Shown here: in pieces, positions 1 to 6,900 of the stretch
Position numbering within the stretch: position 1 is the first letter of the stretch
Layout: each line of letters opens with the position of its first letter
Assembly (NCBI GenBank): GCA_020629335.1
Contig: JAHDDN010000018.1
Location: 1 to 25,936, forward strand
DNA length: 25,936 bases
Direction: 5' to 3'
DNA from: Chitinophagales bacterium
GTDB lineage: Bacteria > Bacteroidota > Bacteroidia > Chitinophagales > UBA2359
Notes under the pieces: model-generated
Told to the model about the DNA's origin: nothing
Seen by the model: the letters and a program-made list of their open reading frames with translations, nothing else
Database searches by the model: none
Program-made: the position numbers and the translations under genes

Positions 1-16
1 TCCTATCCCTTGCGCA
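1..16 (+). repeat. R1 element, right-end fragment
   Basis: The first 16 bases (TCCTATCCCTTGCGCA) match the right end of the R1 copy at 6608-6821 exactly (6806-6821). The rest of this copy lies outside the window. It carries the TGCGC form of the closing helix, so its unseen left end should begin GGGCGCA if the pairing rule of the other copies holds. Confidence 0.75.
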
Positions 17-385
17 AGTAAAAGGATAGTTTTAGGTGATTTTCATCCCCGCACCAAATACTATACACCCTCCCACAAAACAAAATAATCCATTCACGCC
101 AGTATTTTTAATAAAAAAAATAATAACTTAGTAGTCAATTTATCCTTAAGTATATAAATGTTTTATATGGCAAACATTCAGGAATAAAATGAATTGATAA
201 TGAGTGCCTTTTATCAATTTCTAAATACCTGATATTTTCCTATTCTATTTTCAGCTCATTAAGCACCACTCAAATACATCATTCTTTCCAAAAGGGTCAT
301 TATCAATGCCCTAATCCAACATAATAGGAATGCAGATTGATGTATAGAAATGAAATATTAAAGAATCAAGACTAAATTTTTAATT
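17..385. other. AT-rich gene-free stretch
   Basis: No convincing reading frame, terminator or TAnnTTTG promoter is visible between the R1 fragment and the gene at 386. The promoter of that gene must lie here but cannot be placed. Confidence 0.5.
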
Positions 386-793
386 ATGGCAATTACATTA
401 TCATTATCAGACAGCCAAGCCAACAGATTGGCAGGATTATTAAGCGAAGAAATTTTTAAAATTGATGCTGAAATCAATGTGCTTAAAGACGAATTATTAA
501 AAAAGGAAGAAGAGAGAAGAGGGGTAGCGCATATGATTAGCACCATCAATGCTAATGCCGTAGCAGCACCAGCCGTTAAGCCAACAGCTCAACGAACAGC
601 ACCAGCCGCTAAAATGCAACAAGCAGTACCTACTCCAACTCTTAAAGTACAACAACAACAAACACCTCCAGTTGCGAAAACGCCAGCCGCTCCAATCAAA
701 AAACAACAAAGAACAGAAGAGCCATCTCCTATCAATGAAGTACCAAAGTACACCCTTGATCCAGAAGATACAGGCAGAGATCGCAGCTTCTAA
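386..793 (+). CDS. Hypothetical small coiled-coil / Ala-Pro-Gln-rich protein
   Basis: This 135-residue protein is not recognised. Residues about 5-50 are a charged helix with heptad-like spacing (SEEIFKIDAEINVLKDELL, then KKEEERR), likely a short coiled coil. Residues about 55-115 are low-complexity Ala/Pro/Gln/Lys/Thr, likely disordered. The C-terminus is acidic and ends DTGRDRSF. There is no signal peptide or membrane segment, so it should be cytoplasmic. The gene lies 25 bp upstream of nth on the same strand and may be co-transcribed with it. The ATG at 386 is the natural start because it begins the helix. The opposite-strand frames over it are shadows. No function is inferred. Confidence 0.7.
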   Translation: MAITLSLSDSQANRLAGLLSEEIFKIDAEINVLKDELLKKEEERRGVAHMISTINANAVAAPAVKPTAQRTAPAAKMQQAVPTPTLKVQQQQTPPVAKTPAAPIKKQQRTEEPSPINEVPKYTLDPEDTGRDRSF

Positions 794-818
794 GAGGCTA
801 AACAGAACACCATACTAA

Positions 819-1448
819 ATGACCAAAAAAGAAAAAGTCGCTTTTGTCCAACAAAAGCTAGAAGAATTATATCCCAAAACGCCCATACCATTACAGCATG
901 AGGACCCCTATACATTACTCATTGCTGTTTTGCTATCGGCTCAATGCACGGATGCCAGAGTCAATCAAATTACTCCACTCTTATTTGCAAAGGCCAAAAC
1001 TCCACAAGACATGATCCAGCTCACTGTTGAGCAAATCAAAGAGGTCATTCGTCCATGCGGATTATCTCCTAGGAAATCAAAAGCTATTTGGGAATTATCT
1101 AAAATTATTTTGGAGGAACATAATGGGGAAGTACCAGCCTCTTTTGAAGCTTTAGAAGCCCTGCCAGGCGTAGGCCATAAAACTGCCTCCGTAGTCATGT
1201 CCCAAGCATTCGGAGTACCAGCCTTTCCAGTGGATACCCACATCCATCGCTTAGCCTATCGCTGGATGCTAAGCACGGGCAAAAACGTCGTCCAAACCGA
1301 AAAAGACCTCAAGCGCCTATTCCCCAAAGAAATATGGAATAAACTCCACCTCCAAATCATCTTCTTCGGTAGAGAATACTGCCCCGCCAGAGGCCACAAA
1401 AGAGAAGAATGCCCCATCTGTAGCAAAATAGGCCGCAAAAAAATGTGA
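819..1448 (+). CDS. nth: Endonuclease III (DNA glycosylase/AP lyase)
   Basis: A 209-residue base-excision-repair glycosylase that removes oxidised pyrimidines and nicks abasic sites. The helix-hairpin-helix motif is LPGVGHKTA, with the catalytic Lys, followed by the GPD-type loop and catalytic Asp in FPVDTHIHRLAYR. The N-terminal LLSAQCTDARVNQ matches the family. The C-terminal metal-site region is atypical: the Cys pattern is C-x9-C-x2-C (CPARGHKREECPIC) and the usual fourth Cys is missing, so the [4Fe-4S] cluster of the classical enzyme may be altered or absent. The gene ends at 1448 and the convergent aroA stop codon begins at 1449, leaving no intergenic space or terminator. Confidence 0.93.
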   Translation: MTKKEKVAFVQQKLEELYPKTPIPLQHEDPYTLLIAVLLSAQCTDARVNQITPLLFAKAKTPQDMIQLTVEQIKEVIRPCGLSPRKSKAIWELSKIILEEHNGEVPASFEALEALPGVGHKTASVVMSQAFGVPAFPVDTHIHRLAYRWMLSTGKNVVQTEKDLKRLFPKEIWNKLHLQIIFFGREYCPARGHKREECPICSKIGRKKM

Positions 1449-2672
1449 TTATAAAATCACAAATCCCAAACTCTCCAAATCCCCCCAAAACCCATGATAA
1501 GACTTATTCACCACCATAGGCTCCTCAATAATAATCCCATCCTCCTCTAAAATCGCTAAAGGAGCAAAAGCCATCGCCATACGATGATCTTTATAAGTCG
1601 GAATACTAACTGCTTGCGGATTAACTTTTATTGGTGGTTTTAAAAACCACTCTTCATCTTCTTCAATAAAATCTGCCCCAAACTTAGCCAGCTCATTTTG
1701 CAATGCTTGAATACGATCGGTCTCTTTAATTTTGAGGGTACTTAATCCAGTCATGCGAGCAGGTATTTGCAAGCCAGTACACATCGTTGCAATTGTCTGA
1801 GCTATATCAGGACATAGGATAAAATCATAAACCAGATCTTGGGCTAATTCGCCCTTCTTAGAAAGCTTTATTCCTTTTTGATTAAAGTCTGTATGAATCC
1901 CAAAATACTTTCCCAACTCTATCATCGCACTATCTCCTTGCAAACTATTCAGAAAAAGTCCATTCAATTGTAAATCTAACTCATCTGCAAAGGCAGCAAT
2001 CGCATAATAATAAGAAGCTGCACTCCAATCCGCCTCTACCACAAAATCCTTCGCTTGATAAGTTTGCGCAGGAATGGAAATAATATTTTCTTTCACCTCA
2101 CTCTGTATTCCAAAATAAGCCTGTATATCCAGGGTCATCTGCCAATAAGAGCGAGACACAATATCTCCCTCCAAATGAATCTCCAAACCATTAGGAAGCG
2201 TAGGAGCTATCAACATCAAAGCCGAAATATACTGACTACTAATATTCGCAGGAATACGAACCATATTGCCCACTAACTGCCTACCCTTAATTAATAGAGG
2301 CGGATAGCCTTCCTTCTCCATATACTCAATATCAGCTCCTATCTGCCTTAAAGCATCCACTAAAGGGCCGATGGGGCGCTGTTTCATTCGCTCACTACCA
2401 GTCAAAATCTGTTCCCCACCTTCTTGAGCTGCAAAATAAGCAGTACTAAAGCGATAGCTCGTTCCCGCATGACCAACATCTATCGTTTTCTCCTCACTAG
2501 CCAAAGCTGCTTGTAAAACTTGTGTATCATCTGAAGTAGACAAACGATCTATTTTGAAATCCTCATCACATAAAGCTTGTATACAGAGTACTCTATTACT
2601 AATACTCTTTGAACCATCTAAAGAGATGACTCCATTTATATTTCGATTTGGATGATTGATATGATATTGCAT
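1449..2672 (-). CDS. aroA: 3-phosphoshikimate 1-carboxyvinyltransferase (EPSP synthase)
   Basis: A 407-residue enzyme of the shikimate pathway joining PEP to shikimate-3-phosphate. Visible motifs are the N-terminal substrate loop GSKSISNR, the AGTSYRF segment (classical AGTAMRP, Arg kept), ERMKQRPIGPLVDALRQIGA, SSQYISALMLIAP, the catalytic Asp in CPDIAQTIATM, the catalytic Glu in KIKETDR, the DHRMAMAFAPL motif, and a late Lys in VVNKSYHGFW. The substitutions in the AGT segment look like those of divergent Bacteroidota AroA proteins, as I recall them. It follows aroB by 9 bp on the same strand, so the two form an operon. Confidence 0.95.
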   Translation of the reverse strand: MQYHINHPNRNINGVISLDGSKSISNRVLCIQALCDEDFKIDRLSTSDDTQVLQAALASEEKTIDVGHAGTSYRFSTAYFAAQEGGEQILTGSERMKQRPIGPLVDALRQIGADIEYMEKEGYPPLLIKGRQLVGNMVRIPANISSQYISALMLIAPTLPNGLEIHLEGDIVSRSYWQMTLDIQAYFGIQSEVKENIISIPAQTYQAKDFVVEADWSAASYYYAIAAFADELDLQLNGLFLNSLQGDSAMIELGKYFGIHTDFNQKGIKLSKKGELAQDLVYDFILCPDIAQTIATMCTGLQIPARMTGLSTLKIKETDRIQALQNELAKFGADFIEEDEEWFLKPPIKVNPQAVSIPTYKDHRMAMAFAPLAILEEDGIIIEEPMVVNKSYHGFWGDLESLGFVIL

Positions 2673-2681
2673 GGGTAGGTT

Positions 2682-3743
2682 TTAAACAAGTATTTCTAAA
2701 ACTTCTTCTATAAGATGGGTACTTAACTCCACATTATAAACAGCTGTTCCAATTTCTGATAAAAGTGTAAAATTGATTAAGTCTGTTTCGTTCTTTTTAT
2801 CGTTTTTCATGAGTTTGATTAGAGCTGGAATTATAGAGGCTTCTATAGTATAATCAGGATAGTGAGCCATAATTTGTTCCAGTATTTCTTCTCTATCTTC
2901 AAGAGTAAGACCTTGATGAATATGAGAGAGTTGTGTTTCGACCATCATTCCCAGAGCAATAGCTTCTCCATGTAATAATGGATTGGAGTCGTGTTTTAAA
3001 GACCAACTCTCAATAGCATGGCCAACAGTATGCCCAAAGTTCAAAATTTTTCGATAGCCTTTTTCAAATGGATCAGCTTCTACTACTGCCTTTTTGATTT
3101 TTAAAGAAGCCCAAACAATCTCATCCCATTGGGCTGTTTTTAAGTCTTGGATTTTAGCAAGCTCTTTCCAATAATTAGCATCTGCTATCAAGGCGTGCTT
3201 CAATATCTCAGCATAACCACTGCGGATTTCTCTAAAAGGCAAACTCTTCAAAAAATGAGTGTCAATAAATACGCCCTTAGGATTTTTAAATAGACCAATG
3301 ATGTTTTTTAAGTCCATGAAGTCAATACCCAATTTCCCGCCAATACTGGCATCGACTTGAGAGAGTAGAGTAGTAGGTATCTGAATAAAGTCGATCCCTC
3401 TTTTATAAGTAGAAGCCACAAATCCTCCCATATCCCCAATAACTCCACCACCCAAATTAATCAGTAGCGAATTTCTATCCGCTTGTTTTTTGATAAGGGA
3501 AGTCCATATATCCTGACTGCTAGTGAGGTTCTTATTAATTTCACCACTCTTAATTTGGATGAGTTTGGCTTTTTGTAAGATTGGAATCTGTTCAAGGAAG
3601 TAAGTTAAGCAATCTCTGTGCGTATTTTCATCTACTAAGATAAAATATTGGCTATAAGCATGATCTTGGAGAAAAGCAGTGAGTGGTTCAGCAATAGGTC
3701 CAATAGAAATGGCATATTGCTCTAAGGATAAAATCTGGCTCAT
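2682..3743 (-). CDS. aroB: 3-dehydroquinate synthase
   Basis: A 353-residue NAD- and metal-dependent enzyme converting DAHP to 3-dehydroquinate, the second shikimate step. The NAD loop and substrate region are NLGGGVIGDMGGFVAST and IPTTLLSQVDASIGGKLG. The metal ligands correspond to Glu in AEILKHALI, His in NFGHTVGHAIE and His in LLHGEAIALGMM. Length is normal for the family. It is the first gene of an aroB-aroA pair. An R2 repeat (3763-3904) separates it from the upstream fabD-ABM pair, so it may have its own promoter or be read through from fabD; no clear promoter motif is visible. Confidence 0.96.
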   Translation of the reverse strand: MSQILSLEQYAISIGPIAEPLTAFLQDHAYSQYFILVDENTHRDCLTYFLEQIPILQKAKLIQIKSGEINKNLTSSQDIWTSLIKKQADRNSLLINLGGGVIGDMGGFVASTYKRGIDFIQIPTTLLSQVDASIGGKLGIDFMDLKNIIGLFKNPKGVFIDTHFLKSLPFREIRSGYAEILKHALIADANYWKELAKIQDLKTAQWDEIVWASLKIKKAVVEADPFEKGYRKILNFGHTVGHAIESWSLKHDSNPLLHGEAIALGMMVETQLSHIHQGLTLEDREEILEQIMAHYPDYTIEASIIPALIKLMKNDKKNETDLINFTLLSEIGTAVYNVELSTHLIEEVLEILV

Positions 3744-3762
3744 AGGAGAGGTTAGTGGTTAA

Positions 3763-3904
3763 GTTTATAAGTTCTGACAGTTAAGTTGTAGTATTTTTGC
3801 GATTATACAAGGCATTTTTGAGGCCCATAGCAGCGCTACGGAACGAAAAAATAACGAAGTAGAATCGTAAAAAGACAAAACTTGGGCTGTCAAGGACTTA
3901 TAAA
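3763..3904 (-). repeat. R2 palindromic repeat, copy 1
   Basis: The core reads, in reverse orientation, ACAAGGCATTTTTGAGGC ... AAAATAACGAAGT. The core is enclosed by an outer inverted repeat: TTTATAAG...CTGACAG pairs with CTGTCAAGG..CTTATAAA, and inside it TTTTTGCGATT pairs with AATCGTAAAAA. It fills almost the whole gap between aroB and the ABM gene. Confidence 0.75.
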
Positions 3905-3912
3905 TTGAACCA

Positions 3913-4203
3913 TTAGGAATGGTGAATACGATCAACAGACCAAGCAGCAGCTCTGTCTTTAAATAAGGCTTTAGTCTTTTTCCAGGTAGTTTGAAATAAA
4001 TCGGAATGGCGATACTGCTCTAAATACTCAGGGGATTGCCAGGTGCTGTAAGTGAAAAATATATTGGGTGAGTGCTGATCTCTTAACAACTCAAGGTGTT
4101 CGCAACCTTCACTGGCTCGAATCTTTTCTTTGACATCATCGAAGATGCGTAGAAAATCTTCTACGGCATCTTCTCTGAATTTCATTTTTACTATACGTTG
4201 CAA
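3913..4203 (-). CDS. Antibiotic biosynthesis monooxygenase (ABM) fold protein
   Basis: A 96-residue protein of the dimeric ferredoxin-like ABM superfamily. The pattern RIVKMKF, then VEDFLRIFDDVKEKIRASEG, CEHLELLRDQ, FTYSTWQSPEYLEQYRHS, and a final helix matches small Bacteroidota ABM proteins. Substrate and cofactor are unknown; many family members have no proven activity. The start appears to be TTG at 4203: this keeps the first beta strand (RIVKM), while the only ATG, at 4185, would cut into it, and an in-frame stop lies a few codons upstream. It sits 26 bp downstream of fabD on the same strand and is probably co-transcribed. Confidence 0.85.
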   Translation of the reverse strand: MQRIVKMKFREDAVEDFLRIFDDVKEKIRASEGCEHLELLRDQHSPNIFFTYSTWQSPEYLEQYRHSDLFQTTWKKTKALFKDRAAAWSVDRIHHS

Positions 4204-4229
4204 TTGAATAAATTAAATTGGTGGTGAAT

Positions 4230-5114
4230 TTAACTTACTAACATATTCTTAGTAGAGGCTTTGGTATTGATTTTCTTAACCAAGCCTTGTAAAATTTGCT
4301 TCTCACCTACTTCCACAAAGAAGTCTACTTCATCTGTTACCATATTCTGGATAGTAGCAGTCCATTTTACAGGAGAAGTCAAGTGAGCAATTAAGTTTTG
4401 TTTGATTACCTCTGGATCAGTCGAAGGCATTCCAGTGACATTTTGGTAAATAGGGTAAAGAGGCTCTTTGAATTTAGTATTCATAATAGCTTCCTCTAAC
4501 TCTTGTTTAGCCTCTTCCATTAATGGAGAATGGAAAGCACCTCCTACTTTTAATGGTAATATTCTTCTTGCACCAGCTTCAATCAATCGTTCTTCTGCAA
4601 TCTTTAAGCCTGCAAAAGTACCAGAAATAACCACCTGACCTGGGCAATTATAATTAGCCGCTACGACGATCTCTTCAGTAATATTATTACATACTTCCTC
4701 GATTCGATCATCCTCTAAGCCTAGTACTGCAGCCATGCCTGATGGATTCGCTTCACATGCTTTTTGCATCGCTATTGCTCGCTTATTAACTAAGCGTACT
4801 CCATCCAAAAATGAAATTCCTCTTGCCGCAGCTAATGCGGAAAATTCACCTAAGGAATGCCCTGCTACTACATCTGGTTTGAAATTACGAGAATCTCGTG
4901 TCAAAATCACTGTGTATAAGAAGATAGCCGGTTGAGTGATATTCGTTTGTTTGAGATCTGCAGCGGTACCATTGAACATAGTATCGGTTATCTTAAATCC
5001 GATGATATCCTCCGCATGCTCAAAAAAGTCCCTAGCAGAAGACGATCTATCAAAAAGGTCCTGCCCCATGCCCACAAATTGTGAACCCTGTCCTGGAAAA
5101 AGATATGCTTGCAT
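4230..5114 (-). CDS. fabD: Malonyl-CoA:ACP transacylase
   Basis: A 294-residue enzyme loading malonyl groups onto acyl carrier protein for fatty-acid synthesis. The oxyanion loop GQGSQFVGMG is near the N-terminus. The catalytic Ser lies in VAGHSLGEFSALAA, the malonate-binding Arg in LVNKRAIAMQ, the catalytic His in GGAFHSPLMEEA, and the C-terminal region NLIAHLTSPVKWT is typical. Length is slightly short but within the family range. The ATG at 5114 begins directly before the conserved QAYLFPGQG, so it is firm. The upstream 323 bp is gene-free and should hold the promoter. Confidence 0.95.
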   Translation of the reverse strand: MQAYLFPGQGSQFVGMGQDLFDRSSSARDFFEHAEDIIGFKITDTMFNGTAADLKQTNITQPAIFLYTVILTRDSRNFKPDVVAGHSLGEFSALAAARGISFLDGVRLVNKRAIAMQKACEANPSGMAAVLGLEDDRIEEVCNNITEEIVVAANYNCPGQVVISGTFAGLKIAEERLIEAGARRILPLKVGGAFHSPLMEEAKQELEEAIMNTKFKEPLYPIYQNVTGMPSTDPEVIKQNLIAHLTSPVKWTATIQNMVTDEVDFFVEVGEKQILQGLVKKINTKASTKNMLVS

Positions 5115-5437
5115 TTTTGTCTTGGTTTATAGTTTATGTATATATAAGTCTAATTATTATTAAATCACTAAGGGTATAGTAAGCGTACTTAGATTATAAA
5201 GTAGAAGCAACTGAGTAATCAGTTACTTGATAATTGGAAATTTGGAAAAGTATAGAACGAAAGTTTATCCTCAAAGTCCCCTTAAGAAATTAGGATAAAT
5301 ATATTTGTAGGTATCGTTTAGATGCTTAAAAGCATAAGTATAGCCTTCAAAGTTAACAATCAAAACCCGATTATAAAATAATCCGACGTTAAAAAAATGC
5401 TAATTATTTACAAACGCGTTTTTTTAAGTAATTAACT
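5115..5437. other. Gene-free leader region of fabD
   Basis: This AT-rich stretch lies between fabD and the PTPS gene, both on the minus strand. A small hairpin is visible at 5205-5228 (AAGCAACTGA / TCAGTTACTT, one mismatch, GTAA loop). No perfect TAnnTTTG motif or classical terminator was found for the PTPS-to-fabD direction. Confidence 0.45.
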
Positions 5438-5854
5438 TTAGCTACTTGCTTCCCCAAAATACTCTACATATATTTTTTCTGTCTCTACTAATTTGATACA
5501 ATGTAATTGACAATCATTAATATATGGAGCTAACTCTTCCCATATCGCCTTCGCAAAATTTTCAGTTGAAGGAAGTATTCCTTCCATGAAATCCACATCC
5601 AAATTCAAATTAGAATGATCTACTTTATCTAAAATTCGTTCCTTAATCAGTAAACTCAATTCATGCGCATTGACAATAAATCCAGTGTCTGGATTTGGCG
5701 TCCCCTTAACCGTCACAAATAGTTGATAATTGTGCCCATGCCAATTCGCATTAGAACATTTGCCAAATACCTCCTTGTTTTTCTCCTCTGACCACTTCGG
5801 ATTATACAACTTATGCGCCGAATTGAAGCTCTCCTTACGCGTTAAGTAAATCAT
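5438..5854 (-). CDS. 6-pyruvoyl-tetrahydropterin synthase / QueD-family protein
   Basis: A 138-residue T-fold enzyme acting on 7,8-dihydroneopterin triphosphate. The Zn-binding histidines are in FNSAHKLYN and WHGHNYQLFVTVKG; the catalytic Cys is in FGKCSNANWHGH; the Asp-His pair is in DKVDHSNLN; the pterin-anchoring Glu is in LVETEKIYVEY. The spacing C-x5-HGH resembles eukaryotic-type PTPS more than E. coli QueD (C-x3-HGH), so tetrahydropterin synthesis and queuosine synthesis are both possible. The ATG at 5854 (MIYLTRKESF) is preferred over a TTG at 5866 because close homologues, as I recall them, begin MxYxTRxExF. Confidence 0.88.
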   Translation of the reverse strand: MIYLTRKESFNSAHKLYNPKWSEEKNKEVFGKCSNANWHGHNYQLFVTVKGTPNPDTGFIVNAHELSLLIKERILDKVDHSNLNLDVDFMEGILPSTENFAKAIWEELAPYINDCQLHCIKLVETEKIYVEYFGEASS

Positions 5855-5860
5855 TTTTAA

Positions 5861-5890
5861 TTGCAAAGATAGTTCTAAATGCCTAAACTT
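5861..5890 (+). promoter_or_regulatory. Candidate promoter of mqnB
   Basis: TTG at 5861-5863 and TAAACTTG at 5883-5890 are separated by 19 bp. This fits the Bacteroidota pattern TTG-N19-TAnnTTTG with one mismatch. The start codon is at 5916, giving a short leader. Confidence 0.4.
5864..5871 (-). promoter_or_regulatory. Candidate -7 box of the PTPS-family gene
   Basis: On the minus strand this reads TATCTTTG, a perfect TAnnTTTG box, but it lies only 9 bp before the ATG at 5854 and has no clear TTTG at -33. If used, the transcript would be almost leaderless. It also overlaps the candidate mqnB promoter on the other strand. Confidence 0.3.
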
Positions 5891-5915
5891 GTACCGAATG
5901 ATACAAAAATAAAGT

Positions 5916-6608
5916 ATGCGCCCCTCAAAAAAAATTCTCTTAGTAGCAGCAACCCGTTTTGAGTTAAGTCCTTTATTAGGAGCTTATCCAACTGAACCAA
6001 TTCATAGCGAAATATTTACAAACGATAATTATTGGCAATTAAAAGCTAGTAAGGAGGTACATATCCTAATTACAGGCCCAGGTATTTTATTAACTTGCTT
6101 TTATCTCCAACAAGCACTTCATATCTATGATTACCAACAAATAATCAATTTAGGAGTGGCAGGAAGCTATAATCGCAAGCGTACATTAGGTGAAATAGTA
6201 GAAGTCGTTCAAGAAGAAATAGCGGATTGGGGGGCCGAAAACCATCAAGGTTTTATCCCGCTTAAAGAAATGAGCTTCTTTGATAAAAATCAATTCCCCT
6301 TTAAAAATGGGGTGCTCAAAAACACATCATCCATAGCGCTTTTTGGTGAATTACCAAAAGTGAAAGGTGTTACCGTCAACAAAGTAACGGGAAGTGAGCC
6401 ATCTATTTTGCTCAATCAACAGTTGTTCAGTGCCGAAACTGAAAGTATGGAGGGAGCCGCATTCCTATTCGTGTGCTTACATAAACAATGTAATTCTGCT
6501 CAAATTCGTTCACTATCCAACTATGTAGAGCCAAGAAATCCAAAAAACTGGCAATTAGACCTAGCAATCAAGCAACTCAACCAATATATTATCAAAAAAT
6601 TATTTTAG
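5916..6608 (+). CDS. mqnB: Futalosine hydrolase
   Basis: A 230-residue nucleosidase of the MTA/SAH phosphorylase superfamily that removes the base from (aminodeoxy)futalosine-type intermediates in the alternative menaquinone pathway. The start KKILLVAATRFELSPLL, the ILITGPGILLTCFYL loop, INLGVAGSYN, the ETESMEGAAF substrate Glu motif, and the C-terminal SLSNYVEPRN...WQLDLAIKQLN are characteristic of MqnB rather than of MTA nucleosidase. No other mqn gene is present here, so the pathway is inferred from this gene alone. The stop codon TAG (6606-6608) shares its last base with the first base of an R1 repeat. Confidence 0.92.
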   Translation: MRPSKKILLVAATRFELSPLLGAYPTEPIHSEIFTNDNYWQLKASKEVHILITGPGILLTCFYLQQALHIYDYQQIINLGVAGSYNRKRTLGEIVEVVQEEIADWGAENHQGFIPLKEMSFFDKNQFPFKNGVLKNTSSIALFGELPKVKGVTVNKVTGSEPSILLNQQLFSAETESMEGAAFLFVCLHKQCNSAQIRSLSNYVEPRNPKNWQLDLAIKQLNQYIIKKLF

Positions 6609-6821
6609 GGCGCATCCCTTTTTTTGACATCATTTGTAGGGGCCGTACCTATGTGTCGGCCCAATGATGTCAAAAAAAGGGTCGGGCTATCCGCTCTTAT
6701 GTGGCTATGCGCTGTCTGTTCAGCATAGTCGGTACTTGTCTGCCCTTCGGGCCAGCCTACGTCCCTCCTTGCTTCACAAGCCATCACCTATACGCCACAT
6801 ACCGCTCCTATCCCTTGCGCA
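6608..6821 (+). repeat. R1 structured repeat, copy A
   Basis: A 214-bp element. Closing helix: GCGCA 6610-6614 with TGCGC 6816-6820. Left hairpin: 19-bp perfect arms 6616-6634 and 6663-6681, with a nested hairpin around ACCTATGTGT (6647-6656). Conserved box GGGTCGGGCTATCCGCTCTT follows. Second-domain helix: TATGTGGC 6698-6705 with GCCACATA 6794-6801. Apical hairpin: GCCC-TTC-GGGC. The third helix seen in the other copies (AGGCG/CGCCT type) is not evident here. Open frames across it (6605-6787 and 6664-6879) are read from the repeat and are not conserved as proteins. Confidence 0.9.
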
Positions 6822-6831
6822 CGTAAACAAA

Positions 6832-6865
6832 AAAAGCCCAGCCTTAAAAATAAAGGCGGGCTTTT
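6832..6865. terminator. Bidirectional rho-independent terminator
   Basis: AAAAGCCC-A-GCCTT pairs with AAGGCGGGCTTTT across a 7-base loop; the stem has 13 pairs and one bulged A. A-runs before and T-runs after the stem allow use by the minus-strand lipoprotein gene and, past the R1 repeat, by mqnB. Confidence 0.85.
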
Positions 6866-6900
6866 ATTACATTATCTAATCATTCATTTTTAAACGTTCT

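Noticed and set aside
5855..5866. TTG start of the PTPS-family gene at 5866
   Set aside because: The ATG at 5854 gives the expected family N-terminus, so TTG is unnecessary.
6605..6879. Open frames on both strands across R1 copy A (and likewise at 15102-15392, 24337-24546 and 25286-25603) with similar peptides such as SGYPLLCGYA
   Set aside because: They are read from the R1 repeat. Similar peptides arise only because the DNA is similar; helices covary at base level, frames differ between copies and there is no consistent start.
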